NCBI GenBank assembly: GCA_946486375.1
Contig: CAMLTW010000003.1
Span: forward strand, 184,668-248,667
Direction of reading: 5' to 3'
Length of the DNA: 64,000 nt
Source: an uncultured Rikenellaceae bacterium
Lineage (GTDB): Bacteria; Bacteroidota; Bacteroidia; Bacteroidales; Rikenellaceae
How positions within the stretch are numbered: the stretch's first letter is position 1; the number at the start of each line of letters is the position of its first letter. The notes under the pieces are model-generated. The model made no database searches. It was not told the origin of the DNA and saw only the letters and a list, made by a program, of their open reading frames with translations. A program made the translations under genes and the position numbers. This document shows positions 1 through 8,912 of this stretch, piece by piece.

Positions 1-371
1 TGCGCGGGCGTGTGGGCCGGGGCGGCGAACAGTCCTATTGCATCCTGATGACCTCGGTCAAGCTTTCGGCGGAATCCCGCAAACGGATGCAGGCCATGGT
101 CGCCACCACCGACGGTTTCGAGCTTTCGGAAATGGACATGCAGCTTCGCGGGCCGGGGGATTTGCAGGGAACGCAACAAAGTGGTATGGCATTTGAACTG
201 AAAATTGCCAGTTTAAGCCGCGACGGACAAATCCTTCAGTTGGCCCGTGGTGCCGCGGAAAGGATTCTGGAAGACGACCCCGTGCTGGCTAAGGCTGAAA
301 ATCAACATCTTGTCGAGTTGTGCAAACGTTACGAAGCGGAAAAAGAGATTGATTTTAGCATGATATCGTAA
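1..371 (+). CDS. recG: ATP-dependent DNA helicase RecG, C-terminal fragment
   Basis: Only the last 123 or so codons are present; the gene enters from the left edge in the frame that begins at base 3. The first residues read RGRVGRGGEQSYC, which is helicase motif VI of the RecG/Mfd superfamily-2 helicases. It is followed by the conserved LRGPGDLQGTQQSG stretch and the short RecG C-terminal domain. RecG remodels stalled replication forks and Holliday junctions in the cytoplasm, using ATP to reverse-branch-migrate DNA. The reading frame is intact to a TAA stop. The catalytic Walker motifs lie outside the window, so full integrity cannot be judged. Confidence 0.93.
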   Translation, partial: RGRVGRGGEQSYCILMTSVKLSAESRKRMQAMVATTDGFELSEMDMQLRGPGDLQGTQQSGMAFELKIASLSRDGQILQLARGAAERILEDDPVLAKAENQHLVELCKRYEAEKEIDFSMIS

Positions 372-416
372 TTTTTCTTACATTGTTCCTGCCAAACGGC
401 AGATAAAACGTTGAAA

Positions 417-1259
417 ATGAAATTTCTGACATACCTTGCCTTATTCCTGACGATTTCAATTACCGGAAACGTTTTTCCCCTTCGCGGACAAGAGAAGGTT
501 CCGTCGGATCGGATAGCTTTCCAGCAGGGAGAAAAACTCGTGTATGCTGTCAGCTATAAAATCGGTTTCGTGAACACGGACATCGCCGAAGTGATTTTTT
601 CCACGAGCGGAGGAGCGGTGAACGGTCGCCCGACCTACCATGTTACGGCCATCGGACAGACTTATCCCTTTTACAGCTGGTTTTTCGAAATGAGGGACGT
701 TTACGACACCTGGCTCGACGTGGAAACCCTCAAACCTCTCTACTTCAAAAACAATATCCGGGAAGGGAATTATCGTTTCGTGAGCAGCATGGTGTACGAC
801 TGGGACAACATGCGGGTGAAAACCAAAGCGAAAAATCTCCGGATCGGGCAGGAACGGTCGAAGGAAATGGAACTGAGCCCTACCAGTTATGACGGGGTAG
901 CGCTTTACTACAACCTGCGCAATACGGACCTCCAGACCATCACGGACGGATTCCGCGGCAATATCGAACTGGTGCTGGCCGATACCATCAAGCGGCTGCA
1001 ATACCGTTTTCTGGGGCGGGAAGTAAAAAGCGTTCCGGGCCTGGGAAAATTCAATACGCTGAAATTCGCCTGTCAGCTGACCAACTCCAAAGACGACAAT
1101 GCATTCAAGGAAGGTACGGAGTTTACGGTATGGTTTTCCGACGACCGGAACAAGATACCTCTCTACATCGAATCCCCGATCCGGGTCGGCTCGATCAAAG
1201 GACGCCTGCTGGAATGGAACGGACTGAAATATCCACTTTCCAGCCGGATCGAAAAGTAA
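417..1259 (+). CDS. DUF3108 family exported protein
   Basis: About 280 residues with an N-terminal hydrophobic signal segment (roughly residues 1-24) and then a beta-rich body typical of DUF3108. Characteristic pieces are FQQGEKLVYAVSYKIGF early on and WFSDDRNKIPLYIESPIRVGSIKGRLL near the end. The family is widespread in Bacteroidota and Proteobacteria, is exported, and has no established biochemical role. I chose the ATG at 417; an in-frame TTG lies two codons upstream at 411. It sits 45 bases after recG and may share its transcript. It converges with rlmH on the other strand, with 40 bases between the stops. Confidence 0.85.
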   Translation: MKFLTYLALFLTISITGNVFPLRGQEKVPSDRIAFQQGEKLVYAVSYKIGFVNTDIAEVIFSTSGGAVNGRPTYHVTAIGQTYPFYSWFFEMRDVYDTWLDVETLKPLYFKNNIREGNYRFVSSMVYDWDNMRVKTKAKNLRIGQERSKEMELSPTSYDGVALYYNLRNTDLQTITDGFRGNIELVLADTIKRLQYRFLGREVKSVPGLGKFNTLKFACQLTNSKDDNAFKEGTEFTVWFSDDRNKIPLYIESPIRVGSIKGRLLEWNGLKYPLSSRIEK

Positions 1260-1299
1260 ATTTGATAAGGAGCGGATTCCGGTTTCTCCGCAACGATCG

Positions 1300-1770
1300 T
1301 TACGGGTGGTGATAGGGTTCGTTGTTCAGGATGGTGAAAGCGCGGTACAACTGTTCCGCAAAGACCAGCCGCACCAGCTGATGGGAAAAGGTCATCCGGG
1401 AAAGGGAAATCATTTCGTTCGATCGGGCATACACCTCCCGTGAAAACCCGTACGGCCCTCCGATTGCGAAACAAAGACGGCGGGTTCCGGCGTTCATCTT
1501 TTTTTGCAGCCATCCGGCATACTCCAGAGAAGAGAATTCGCACCCGCTTTCATCCAGCAATACCAGAATGTCGCCGTCTGCGATCCGGGAAAGGATCGTT
1601 TCTCCTTCCTGCGCCTTCTGTTTTTCGCGGGTCAGTTTCGCCCCTTTCACGTCCGGCAGGGTGACGACATCGAATTTTACATAGCGGTTGATCCGCCGAA
1701 GGTACTTTCCGATCCCTTCCTGCAAATAGGATTCATCGGTTTTCCCCACCTGAATCAGCGTAATGTGCAT
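1300..1770 (-). CDS. rlmH: 23S rRNA (pseudouridine1915-N3)-methyltransferase RlmH
   Basis: 156 residues, the normal length for RlmH, a SPOUT (alpha/beta-knot) methyltransferase that methylates pseudouridine 1915 in helix 69 of 23S rRNA on assembled ribosomes. The start at 1770 (MHITLIQVGKT) is set by the family N-terminus; the open frame itself runs further upstream. The SAM-binding knot region FAIGGPYGFS and the C-terminal LVRLVFAEQLYRAF and PYHHP are clearly visible. It is the last gene of a leftward group, starting 5 bases after the stop of the glycosidase-like lipoprotein gene, so it is probably co-transcribed with it. Confidence 0.95.
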   Translation of the reverse strand: MHITLIQVGKTDESYLQEGIGKYLRRINRYVKFDVVTLPDVKGAKLTREKQKAQEGETILSRIADGDILVLLDESGCEFSSLEYAGWLQKKMNAGTRRLCFAIGGPYGFSREVYARSNEMISLSRMTFSHQLVRLVFAEQLYRAFTILNNEPYHHP

Positions 1771-1775
1771 GGGCG

Positions 1776-2756
1776 TTATTTGTCTTTCGGATAATTCCAG
1801 TTGATCAAATCCCGGCTCCAGGCGATGCCGATGGAACTGTTCCGGTCGAAATCCCCGTCCCGTTCCTTCAAAGGCCCGGAGCCGTGAAAAAACATCAGGT
1901 AAGCCCCGATTCCCGGAACATCCGTCAGGTTCACCACCGTACCGGCCGTGACCCGTCCCCTCGCCCACTCCCAGTCTTTTTGCCCCAGAGTAATGATGTT
2001 GCCCCAATCCAGCCAGTTTTGCAGCGTCCTCGACTTTTTGATGCCGATGCCGTTCTTCGGGGAATGGAACAAGATGTATTCGTTATTTTCCGTCAGCACG
2101 CAGACGTTTTCTCCCGACCGTACCGACCCGTGCGGCACCCAGTTTTTCAGATCGTAGGAATAGGACATGCTCACTCCGTTCTGCTTGTAAAAGCACCACC
2201 ATTTTCCCGGTTCGTCCTTGTCCTCCACCAGATAGGGATCGATCATGCGCCCCATCCGTTCGAAGGGAACATTTCCCTTCACTTTCATGAGTTCCGGTTC
2301 CGACCAGTTGCGCAAATCCCGGCTTCGCATCAGGTACAGCCGTGCATCCCGGTTGCCGTAGCGGGGCATCTGGTCAACTGTGTATCCGGGTCTCGGATAG
2401 GACTGCAGGCACAATATCCATTCGTCCCGGAACCGGATGACGTTTCCCGGACTGGAATAATTTTTGTCCTGCAGGTCGGGCGTAATACGCCGGGGTGTCG
2501 TCCAATGCAGCAGGTCGTCGCTTTCGGACTGGGCCGTGTAACCGTGCACGCTGTCGCCCCGGATCTCGAACAAACTGAAAAACAAGTAGAAGCGACCATC
2601 GTGATACAATACCGCCGGATCCCGGTACGCCGTGACCGAATCGCCGCGGAACACCACCGGTGAAGACAGCTTCGCGAGGTCGTAACGCGTCGCCCTTTCT
2701 TTCCGGCATCCGCCCAAAGAAAAAAGCAAAAGCAATATCAACCCGATTTTCCCCAT
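1776..2756 (-). CDS. Lipoprotein with GH43/GH117-like five-bladed propeller fold
   Basis: 326 residues. The N-terminus is a lipoprotein signal peptide (LLFSLGGC, lipidated Cys near residue 17). The body carries repeated blade-like segments typical of the GH43/32/68/117 superfamily: AYRDPAVLYHDGRFYLFFS, SDDLLHWTTP, SRDLRNWSEPELM, IDPYLVEDKDEPGKWWCFYKQ and WSRDLINWNY. The first-blade RDP aspartate and the IDP aspartate are plausible catalytic or binding residues. The likely role is hydrolysis or binding of a plant or host glycan at the cell surface, but the substrate cannot be told. It lies between DPP IV (17-base gap) and rlmH (5-base gap), with no SusC/SusD pair nearby, so it is not part of an obvious polysaccharide utilization locus. 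Confidence 0.75.
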   Translation of the reverse strand: MGKIGLILLLLFSLGGCRKERATRYDLAKLSSPVVFRGDSVTAYRDPAVLYHDGRFYLFFSLFEIRGDSVHGYTAQSESDDLLHWTTPRRITPDLQDKNYSSPGNVIRFRDEWILCLQSYPRPGYTVDQMPRYGNRDARLYLMRSRDLRNWSEPELMKVKGNVPFERMGRMIDPYLVEDKDEPGKWWCFYKQNGVSMSYSYDLKNWVPHGSVRSGENVCVLTENNEYILFHSPKNGIGIKKSRTLQNWLDWGNIITLGQKDWEWARGRVTAGTVVNLTDVPGIGAYLMFFHGSGPLKERDGDFDRNSSIGIAWSRDLINWNYPKDK

Positions 2757-2773
2757 GGCGCCCCCTTCCGGTT

Positions 2774-4930
2774 TTAAAGGTTGTTTTTCACGAATTCGAT
2801 ACAGCGTTCCAACAGGTGATTCCGTCCGCCCGGCACCATGCCGTGATTCCGGTCGGGATAAATATGCGTTTCGAACGCCTTGTCCGCCTTCACCAGCCGG
2901 TCGATCATTTCATACGTATTCTGGATATGCACGTTGTCGTCCGCCGTTCCATGCGCGATGAGCAGTTTCCCTTTCAGCCTTTCGGCGAAAAAGATCGGGG
3001 AATTGTCATCGTATCCTTCCGGATTCTCCTGCGGCAAACCGTTATACAATTCGGTATAAATCGTATCGTAGTACCGCCAGTTGGTCACGGGCGCCACCGC
3101 TATCGCTGCCTTGAACACGTCGTTTCCTTTCAGGATGCAGTTCAGCGCCATGAATCCGCCGTAACTCCATCCGTATATGCCGATCCGGGCAGCATCCACA
3201 TAAGGCAGCGTTCCCAGATAACGGGCCGCCTCGATCTGATCCAGCACCTCGTAATGCCCCAGATTCTTATAAGTGCATTTGCGGAAGTCCGCTCCCCGGA
3301 AGCCCGTTCCGCGTCCGTCGACACAAGCCACGATATAACCTTCCTGCACCAGCACGTCCTCCCACGACATTTTCCAGCTGTCGGCCGCCGATTGGGAGCC
3401 GGGGCCGCTGTACTGGGTCATCAGCACGGGGTATTTCCGGGCCGGATCGAAATCGGCCGGTTTGACCAGATAGCCGTTCAGTTCCGTTCCTTCCGAAGCG
3501 ACGAAAGAAAAGAATTCCTTCACCGGTACCTTCAGCTCAGCCATCTTCACCTTCAGCTCCCGATTGTCTTCCAGTACCCGGACGGCTTTTCCGTCCGCAC
3601 GGTGCAGCGTGACGGTGTTCGGCGTAGCGGCGTTGGAAAAGTATGCGATATAATACTTGAACCCTTTGCTGAAAACGATGTCATAGGTGCCTTCTTCCCC
3701 GGTCACCCGTTTTTTCCCCGTTCCGTCCAACCGGACGCTGTACAAGTTCCTTCGGAGCGGCGAAGTTTCGCAGGAAAGATAGTACACCGTTCCTCCGCCT
3801 TTCCCGTCCCGGTCTTCATCCACGCCCAGCAGGGCGGTGACGTCCCATGCCCCCTCCGTGATCGCCCCCAACTCTCCCCGTTCGACATCATGCAAATACA
3901 AGTGCATGTAACCATCCCTCTCGCTCTTGACCACGAACCGCTTTCCGTCCTTCAGAAAGGTGATCGTTTCGTCGTCGATCCGTTCCACATACCGAGGGTC
4001 GGTTTCGGTGTAAATCGTTTTCGCATTTCCCGTATCCGGATCGGCCAGTAACAGATCGAACCGGTTCTGGTGCCGGTTCAGACGGCAAATCGCCAACTCT
4101 CCGGCCGGTGTCCAGAGTATCCGGGGAATGTATTGATCCGTCTGGTCTCCCACGTTCATTTTCACCCGTTTCTCCCCTTTCAGGTCATAAGCGTAAATTT
4201 CCACCACGGAATTTTCTTCGCCCGCCTTCGGGTATTTGAACGTGCGGACGGAAGGATACAGCCGATCCCCGAACACGGTCATGCCGTACTCCTTCACCCG
4301 GCTCTCGTCGAACCGATAATAGGCGATTCGGTCCGATCCGGGCGCCCACCGGTAAGCCTGCGCGAATCCGTATTCCTCCTCGTAAACCCAGTCCGGAATC
4401 CCGTTGATGATCCGGTTGAACTCGCCGTCCCCGGTCACCCGTACTTCCCGTCCCGTTTCCCCGGTCAGGTCCGCATAAAAAAGGTTATTGTCCCGCACGA
4501 AAGCCGCCTTCGAGCCGTCCGGGGAAAAGGAGGCCGCCTGCTGTTTTCCGTTTTCGGAAAGCCGGCGCAGGGATTCGGTTTCCAGGTCATAAACCCAGTG
4601 TTCCGCACGGAAAGAGTGACGGTATATCGGTTCCTTTTCCGTTACCAGCAACAGTTTTTTCTCGTCCCCGCTGAATGCGTATCCCTCCGGAACCGGCATT
4701 CCCTCCGGCATGGTGAAAACGATATCCAGCATTTCTCCCGTTCGGTAGCTGTACCGGACGATACTCCGTCCCTCCTGGGTCGTATAACGTTCCCCATCGT
4801 TCATGGAACGGACCCCCGAAACCGTGCGCGGCGTAAACGTGCCGTCGCTCAGGTCTTTGTATGCGAATTTATGTTGTGCGTTCAGCGTCATCGTTACCAT
4901 CATCAGGCACCAACTCAAAAGCCCCTTCAT
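2774..4930 (-). CDS. Dipeptidyl peptidase IV (S9B family), exported
   Basis: 718 residues, usual length for bacterial DPP IV. It releases X-Pro or X-Ala dipeptides from peptide N-termini, probably in the periplasm, feeding peptide use by an asaccharolytic or proteolytic anaerobe. Residues 1-18 form a signal peptide ending LNAQ. A beta-propeller domain fills roughly residues 20-460 and includes the DWVYEEE motif whose Glu residues bind the substrate amino terminus. The alpha/beta-hydrolase domain follows, with the nucleophile Ser589 in GWSYGG, Asp in GTADDN (about residue 665) and His696 in DRNHGM. The triad is complete. A perfect 19-base palindrome lies 31-49 bases upstream of the start. Confidence 0.93.
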   Translation of the reverse strand: MKGLLSWCLMMVTMTLNAQHKFAYKDLSDGTFTPRTVSGVRSMNDGERYTTQEGRSIVRYSYRTGEMLDIVFTMPEGMPVPEGYAFSGDEKKLLLVTEKEPIYRHSFRAEHWVYDLETESLRRLSENGKQQAASFSPDGSKAAFVRDNNLFYADLTGETGREVRVTGDGEFNRIINGIPDWVYEEEYGFAQAYRWAPGSDRIAYYRFDESRVKEYGMTVFGDRLYPSVRTFKYPKAGEENSVVEIYAYDLKGEKRVKMNVGDQTDQYIPRILWTPAGELAICRLNRHQNRFDLLLADPDTGNAKTIYTETDPRYVERIDDETITFLKDGKRFVVKSERDGYMHLYLHDVERGELGAITEGAWDVTALLGVDEDRDGKGGGTVYYLSCETSPLRRNLYSVRLDGTGKKRVTGEEGTYDIVFSKGFKYYIAYFSNAATPNTVTLHRADGKAVRVLEDNRELKVKMAELKVPVKEFFSFVASEGTELNGYLVKPADFDPARKYPVLMTQYSGPGSQSAADSWKMSWEDVLVQEGYIVACVDGRGTGFRGADFRKCTYKNLGHYEVLDQIEAARYLGTLPYVDAARIGIYGWSYGGFMALNCILKGNDVFKAAIAVAPVTNWRYYDTIYTELYNGLPQENPEGYDDNSPIFFAERLKGKLLIAHGTADDNVHIQNTYEMIDRLVKADKAFETHIYPDRNHGMVPGGRNHLLERCIEFVKNNL

Positions 4931-4960
4931 TTTTCACCTTTTAGCGCACGTAAAAATAAG

Positions 4961-4979
4961 GATTTTATCGGATAAAATC
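4961..4979. promoter_or_regulatory. Perfect 9+1+9 palindrome upstream of DPP IV
   Basis: GATTTTATC, one G, then GATAAAATC form a perfect inverted repeat 31-49 bases upstream of the DPP IV start, inside its presumed promoter region. It is more likely an operator for a dimeric regulator than a terminator, because the arms touch and would not leave a stable RNA loop. No regulator gene is adjacent. The function is inference. Confidence 0.35.
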
Positions 4980-5027
4980 AACAGCCGCAGCATTTCTTTC
5001 CGGATCGCCGAAAAGGGGATGCAGCCT

Positions 5028-5067
5028 CCGTAAAAAACATCCGGGAAAGAGATCGACTCTTTCCCGG
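5028..5067 (-). terminator. Rho-independent terminator of hppA
   Basis: Perfect 11-base-pair stem (5041-5051 with 5057-5067) and five-base loop. On the minus strand a GATGTTTTTTACG tract follows directly. It lies 24 bases beyond the hppA stop. Confidence 0.85.
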
Positions 5068-5090
5068 ACGGATGACTTCGTTCGGAAACC

Positions 5091-7301
5091 TCACAGCAAA
5101 TGATAAGCCACCGTCAACCCTGCCATCACGATGGAAACCATGCTCATCAGCTTGATCAGGATGTTGAGCGACGGGCCGGACGTATCCTTGAAAGGATCGC
5201 CTACGGTGTCCCCGACCACGGCCGCCTTGTGGCATTCGCCCCCTTTGCCGCCATGGTTCCCTTCCTCGATGTACTTTTTGGCGTTGTCCCACGCGCCGCC
5301 CGCATTGGCCATGAAAATCGCCAGCACGAATCCGGTGCTCAAACCGCCGACCAGCAGTCCCATTACCCCGGCCACGCCGAAAATCAACCCCGTGAGGATC
5401 GGAACGACGATCGCAATGATGGACGGGAGCAGCATTTCACGCTGAGCGCCTTTCGTGGAAATGGCCACGCAGCGGGCATAGTCCGGCGTCGCCTCGCCCG
5501 TCATGATCCCCTTGATCTGCCGGAACTGACGGCGCACTTCCTCCACCATGCTCTGTGCCGCCCGACCTACGGCGTTCATGGTCAGCCCGCAGAACAGGAA
5601 GGCCATCATCGACCCGATGAACATGCCCACCAGTACGGTCGGATTCATCAGGTTGATCTGGTAATAGTTCATGAAATCCACGATGTTCGCATCCGCCACT
5701 TGAACGGTTCCCCCGTCGGGCATGGTGAGAACGAACTGTTTCATGTGCTGGAAGCCCATTTTCACCTCCTCGATATAAGAGGCCAGCAAAGCGAGGGCCG
5801 TCAGAGCGGCGGAACCGATGGCGAATCCCTTTCCGGTGGCCGCCGTCGTGTTGCCGAGCGCATCCAGCGCATCGGTACGTTTCCGGACTTCGGGGCCCAG
5901 TTCGCTCATCTCGGCGTTTCCGCCCGCATTGTCGGCGATCGGGCCGTAAGCGTCGGTGGCCAGCGTGATTCCGAGCGTCGAAAGCATCCCGACCGCCGCG
6001 ATTCCGATGCCATATAACCCCAGACTCAGGTTCTGCGCTTCCAGCATGTGTTTCACGTCGAAACCGATAGCGCACAGGAACGCCAGTATGATGGCTGCGG
6101 CAATGGTGATGACCGGGATGGCCGTGGAAAGCATTCCCATTCCGATCCCCGAAATGATGACCGTCGCAGGCCCCGTCTGAGCGCTTTCGGCGATCTTTTG
6201 AGTCGGCTTGTAGGAATGAGAGGTATAGTATTCTGTCGTCTGACCGATGATAATGCCCGCCACCAGCCCGCAGATCACGGAAAAGGAAATGCCCAGCCAG
6301 TTGGGAAGCTGAAGCGCATACAGGATGACGAACGTCAGAATGGCGATCAGCACCGAACTGGAATTGACGCCGCGTCCCAGCGAACCCAGCAGTTGTTTCA
6401 TCGTGGCCCCTTCCTTCGTCCGCACGATGAAGATGCCCAGGATGGACAGAAGGATGCCGATGGCGGCGATCAGCATCGGGGCGAAAACCGCCTTCAGCTG
6501 CATGTCCGGAACCAGGTAGAAGGCCGACGCTCCGAGCGCCGCCGTTGCCAGGATCGAACCGCAGTAACTTTCGTAGAGGTCGGCCCCCATACCGGCTACG
6601 TCTCCTACGTTGTCCCCCACGTTATCGGCGATCGTAGCGGGATTCCGGGGATCGTCCTCGGGTATCCCCGCTTCCACCTTCCCCACCAGGTCGGCTCCCA
6701 CATCGGCGGCCTTCGTGTAGATTCCGCCTCCGACACGGGCGAAAAGGGCCTGCGTGGAAGCTCCCATGCCGAAGGTCAGCATCGTCGTGGTGATGACCAT
6801 CAGCTTTTGAGCCCCGGTTGCATCCACGAAGGCATTCAGCACCAGATACCACAGGGAAATGTCCAGCAGTCCCAGACCCACGACGACCAGCCCCATCACG
6901 GCCCCGCTTCGGAAAGCGACCCGCAGCCCTCTGTCCAGGGAATCGCGGGCGGCATTGGCCGTGCGGGCCGAGGCATACGTCGCCGTCCGCATTCCGATGT
7001 AACCCGCCAGCCCGGAAAAGAATCCCCCCGTCAGGAAAGCGAAGGGCACCCACGGGTTCTGCACCTCCAGCCCGTAGGCCAGAAAAGCGAAAAAGAGGGC
7101 CAGCACCACGAACACGATGCCGACGACCTTGTACTGTTGCCGGAGGTAGGCCATCGCCCCTTTCCGTACATACAACGCAATCTCCTTCATCCGGACGGTG
7201 CCTTCGCTCTCTTTCATCATGGCTTTGAAAAAATACCACGCGAAAAAGAGCGCTACCAGCGAAGCCGCCGGCACGATCCAAAAAATCCACGGAATATTCA
7301 T
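5091..7301 (-). CDS. hppA: Membrane-bound ion-pumping pyrophosphatase HppA (K+-dependent type)
   Basis: 736 residues with about 16 membrane helices. It hydrolyses pyrophosphate and pumps Na+ and/or H+ out of the cytoplasm. The start at 7301 ([14 protein letters not shown]) gives the family N-terminus; an upstream in-frame start would add an unlikely polar leader. The substrate site motifs are [47 protein letters not shown] and [15 protein letters not shown]. The sequence [10 protein letters not shown] carries Ala where potassium-independent enzymes have Lys, so this is the K+-dependent class, usually Na+ or Na+/H+ pumps in Bacteroidales (family knowledge). It stands alone, with its own terminator downstream. 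Confidence 0.96.
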   Translation of the reverse strand: MNIPWIFWIVPAASLVALFFAWYFFKAMMKESEGTVRMKEIALYVRKGAMAYLRQQYKVVGIVFVVLALFFAFLAYGLEVQNPWVPFAFLTGGFFSGLAGYIGMRTATYASARTANAARDSLDRGLRVAFRSGAVMGLVVVGLGLLDISLWYLVLNAFVDATGAQKLMVITTTMLTFGMGASTQALFARVGGGIYTKAADVGADLVGKVEAGIPEDDPRNPATIADNVGDNVGDVAGMGADLYESYCGSILATAALGASAFYLVPDMQLKAVFAPMLIAAIGILLSILGIFIVRTKEGATMKQLLGSLGRGVNSSSVLIAILTFVILYALQLPNWLGISFSVICGLVAGIIIGQTTEYYTSHSYKPTQKIAESAQTGPATVIISGIGMGMLSTAIPVITIAAAIILAFLCAIGFDVKHMLEAQNLSLGLYGIGIAAVGMLSTLGITLATDAYGPIADNAGGNAEMSELGPEVRKRTDALDALGNTTAATGKGFAIGSAALTALALLASYIEEVKMGFQHMKQFVLTMPDGGTVQVADANIVDFMNYYQINLMNPTVLVGMFIGSMMAFLFCGLTMNAVGRAAQSMVEEVRRQFRQIKGIMTGEATPDYARCVAISTKGAQREMLLPSIIAIVVPILTGLIFGVAGVMGLLVGGLSTGFVLAIFMANAGGAWDNAKKYIEEGNHGGKGGECHKAAVVGDTVGDPFKDTSGPSLNILIKLMSMVSIVMAGLTVAYHLL

Positions 7302-7402
7302 CACGATAACGGTTAGTTTGGTTTTCGAAAATTTTCCCTCTAAGTTGAAAAATCTTTTTCGGAATTCCAACCGCAGACGGCAAAAAAGATACGGGTGTTT
7401 TC

Positions 7403-7432
7403 AAAAAAGGGATGGCTTCGACTGCCGAAGCC
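7403..7432 (-). terminator. Probable terminator after tcdA
   Basis: Stem GGCTTCG / CGAAGCC with a five-base loop (7414-7432). On the minus strand it is followed after five bases by a six-T run. It lies 34 bases past the tcdA stop and ahead of hppA. The rest of 7302-7466 holds the hppA leader and presumably its promoter, for which I see no strict TAnnTTTG box. Confidence 0.5.
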
Positions 7433-7466
7433 CGCACGGTTCCTCCTGCAAATAAGCAGAATAGAA

Positions 7467-8189
7467 TCAAGCCATTTCTCCCAGCAAATCCCGGATGACC
7501 ACTGAAGCGCAGACGCATCCGAATACGGGGGGCAGGTAGGAAATCGTCCCCGCATTCGACTTTTTATTGGTTTCTTCGCATAGCACGAGCGCCCCCTCCC
7601 GCACTTCTTCCGGGGAGAAGACCGCATAAAATCCCGTGCGGATGCCGAACTTGTGGAGCCGTTTGCGCAGCATCCGGGCCAGGGGGCAATGGAAGGTTTC
7701 GGAAATGTCGCATGCCCGGATCCGGGTCGGATCGGTCTTCGCCCCGGCTCCCATCGAACTGACTACCGGAATGCCCCGATCGAGGCATCCCTTGATAAGG
7801 TTCACTTTCGGCGAAAGCGTGTCGATGGCGTCGACCACGTAATCGTACCCTGCGTCCAGCAGTTCGTCCGTTTTTTCGTCCTTTACGAATTCCCGGACAA
7901 CCGTCAGTTCGATTCCGGGATGGATGTCCCGGAGCCGTTCGGCCAGCACATCGGCCTTCGGTCTGCCTACGGTGCTGTGCAATGCGACCAGTTGCCGGTT
8001 GATGTTGGTCGGGCTCACCGCATCGGCGTCGGCGACGGTCATTTTGCCGACGCCGGCCCTTGCGATCATTTCGGCGGCATAGGCACCTACGCCGCCGAGC
8101 CCTACCACCAGCACGTTCGCTTTTCGCAGCCGTTCCAATTTCTCGTCTCCCAGCAACAGACGCGTCCGTTCCAGCCAGTCTTCCGTCAT
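7467..8189 (-). CDS. tcdA: tRNA threonylcarbamoyladenosine dehydratase TcdA
   Basis: 240 residues of the ThiF/E1-like family. TcdA uses ATP to cyclize the t6A base at position 37 of ANN-decoding tRNAs to ct6A. The N-terminal Rossmann motif VVGLGGVGAYAAEMIARAGVG and the DAVSPTNINRQ adenylation region are present, as is the DAIDTLSPKVNLI stretch typical of this subgroup rather than of MoeB or ThiF. The start overlaps the stop of the tatD-family gene upstream (ATGA), so the two are translationally coupled. Confidence 0.92.
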   Translation of the reverse strand: MTEDWLERTRLLLGDEKLERLRKANVLVVGLGGVGAYAAEMIARAGVGKMTVADADAVSPTNINRQLVALHSTVGRPKADVLAERLRDIHPGIELTVVREFVKDEKTDELLDAGYDYVVDAIDTLSPKVNLIKGCLDRGIPVVSSMGAGAKTDPTRIRACDISETFHCPLARMLRKRLHKFGIRTGFYAVFSPEEVREGALVLCEETNKKSNAGTISYLPPVFGCVCASVVIRDLLGEMA

Positions 8190-8830
8190 CCGAATACCTT
8201 TTTATAATTGGTGAATAACCGTTCCTTCAGTTCCGTTTCCTCTTTTCCCAGCACTTCCGCCGCCCGCTCGTACACTTCCCGGATCGTTTCGGGCGCTTCG
8301 TCCGTTTCCAGAAAAATCCGCTCCGGAGCCGTTTCCTGCAATGCCTCCATCGTTTTCGGGGAAACGAACGTGCGCATTCCGAACGAAAGGTAAAATCCGT
8401 GCCGGGTCAGTTCGGTGGCCAGCTGGCGGCTACCGGTGAAACCGTGGATCACCGTCGCTTTCAGGTTGCGATGTTTCACTTCTGATAAAACCTCTTCCCA
8501 GGCTTTGACACAGTGGATTATCACCGGAAGATCCAGCCGTTCCGCCAGGTCGAGCTGCTTGCAGAACAGTACAAGCTGCTTTTGCGGATCGACGTTCCGG
8601 GCGGCGAAATCGAGTCCGGTTTCGCCCACGGCTTTCAGAAAAGGATTCCCGACGGGAAAATCGGTCAAGGCTTCCGCGTCCGTCTTTTCCGCATCCCAGG
8701 GGTGTATTCCGGCGGAAAAAAAGCCTTCGGGCAACGCGACACCGTTTCCCATCCTCAGGGAAAAAATCCGGATTTCATCCGGTTCGGTTCGGTGCCGATG
8801 CGTATGTATGTCGATATAAGGCGTTTCCAT
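8186..8830 (-). CDS. TatD-family metal-dependent hydrolase
   Basis: About 214 residues, slightly shorter than the usual 250-260 of TatD nucleases. The start METPYIDIHTHR at 8830 supplies the family N-terminal metal-binding HxH motif. Other TatD marks are SAGIHPWDA, VGETGLDF (metal-binding Glu), VIIHCVKAWEEV, VIHGFTGS and ILETDEAP (as FLETDEAP). TatD proteins are metal-dependent nucleases or phosphoesterases in the cytoplasm; the actual substrate is not known here. It forms a two-gene operon with tcdA (overlap ATGA) and is divergent from hydE. Confidence 0.85.
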   Translation of the reverse strand: METPYIDIHTHRHRTEPDEIRIFSLRMGNGVALPEGFFSAGIHPWDAEKTDAEALTDFPVGNPFLKAVGETGLDFAARNVDPQKQLVLFCKQLDLAERLDLPVIIHCVKAWEEVLSEVKHRNLKATVIHGFTGSRQLATELTRHGFYLSFGMRTFVSPKTMEALQETAPERIFLETDEAPETIREVYERAAEVLGKEETELKERLFTNYKKVFG

Positions 8831-8862
8831 ATTCACCGATTCGAAACGAAAAACGGGCCGTT

Positions 8863-8893
8863 TTTGGCCTTGTCCATCCCTTTCGTAATTTTG
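8863..8893 (+). promoter_or_regulatory. Bacteroidota-type promoter for hydE
   Basis: TTTG at 8863-8866, a 19-base spacer, then TAATTTTG at 8886-8893, matching the TTTG/TAnnTTTG consensus of the Bacteroidota primary sigma factor. It lies 20 bases before the hydE start. Confidence 0.75.
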
Positions 8894-8912
8894 CGGACAA
8901 AGATAACAAAAA

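Noticed and set aside
4961-4979. Fur box
   Set aside because: The palindrome resembles but does not match the Fur site repeat (GATAATGAT type), and the neighbouring peptidase is not an iron gene.
5100-7316. Long open frames on the plus strand opposite hppA
   Set aside because: They lie wholly antisense to a well-recognised gene, are rich in Arg, His, Pro and Gln, and match no family; such mirror frames are common in G+C-rich genes.
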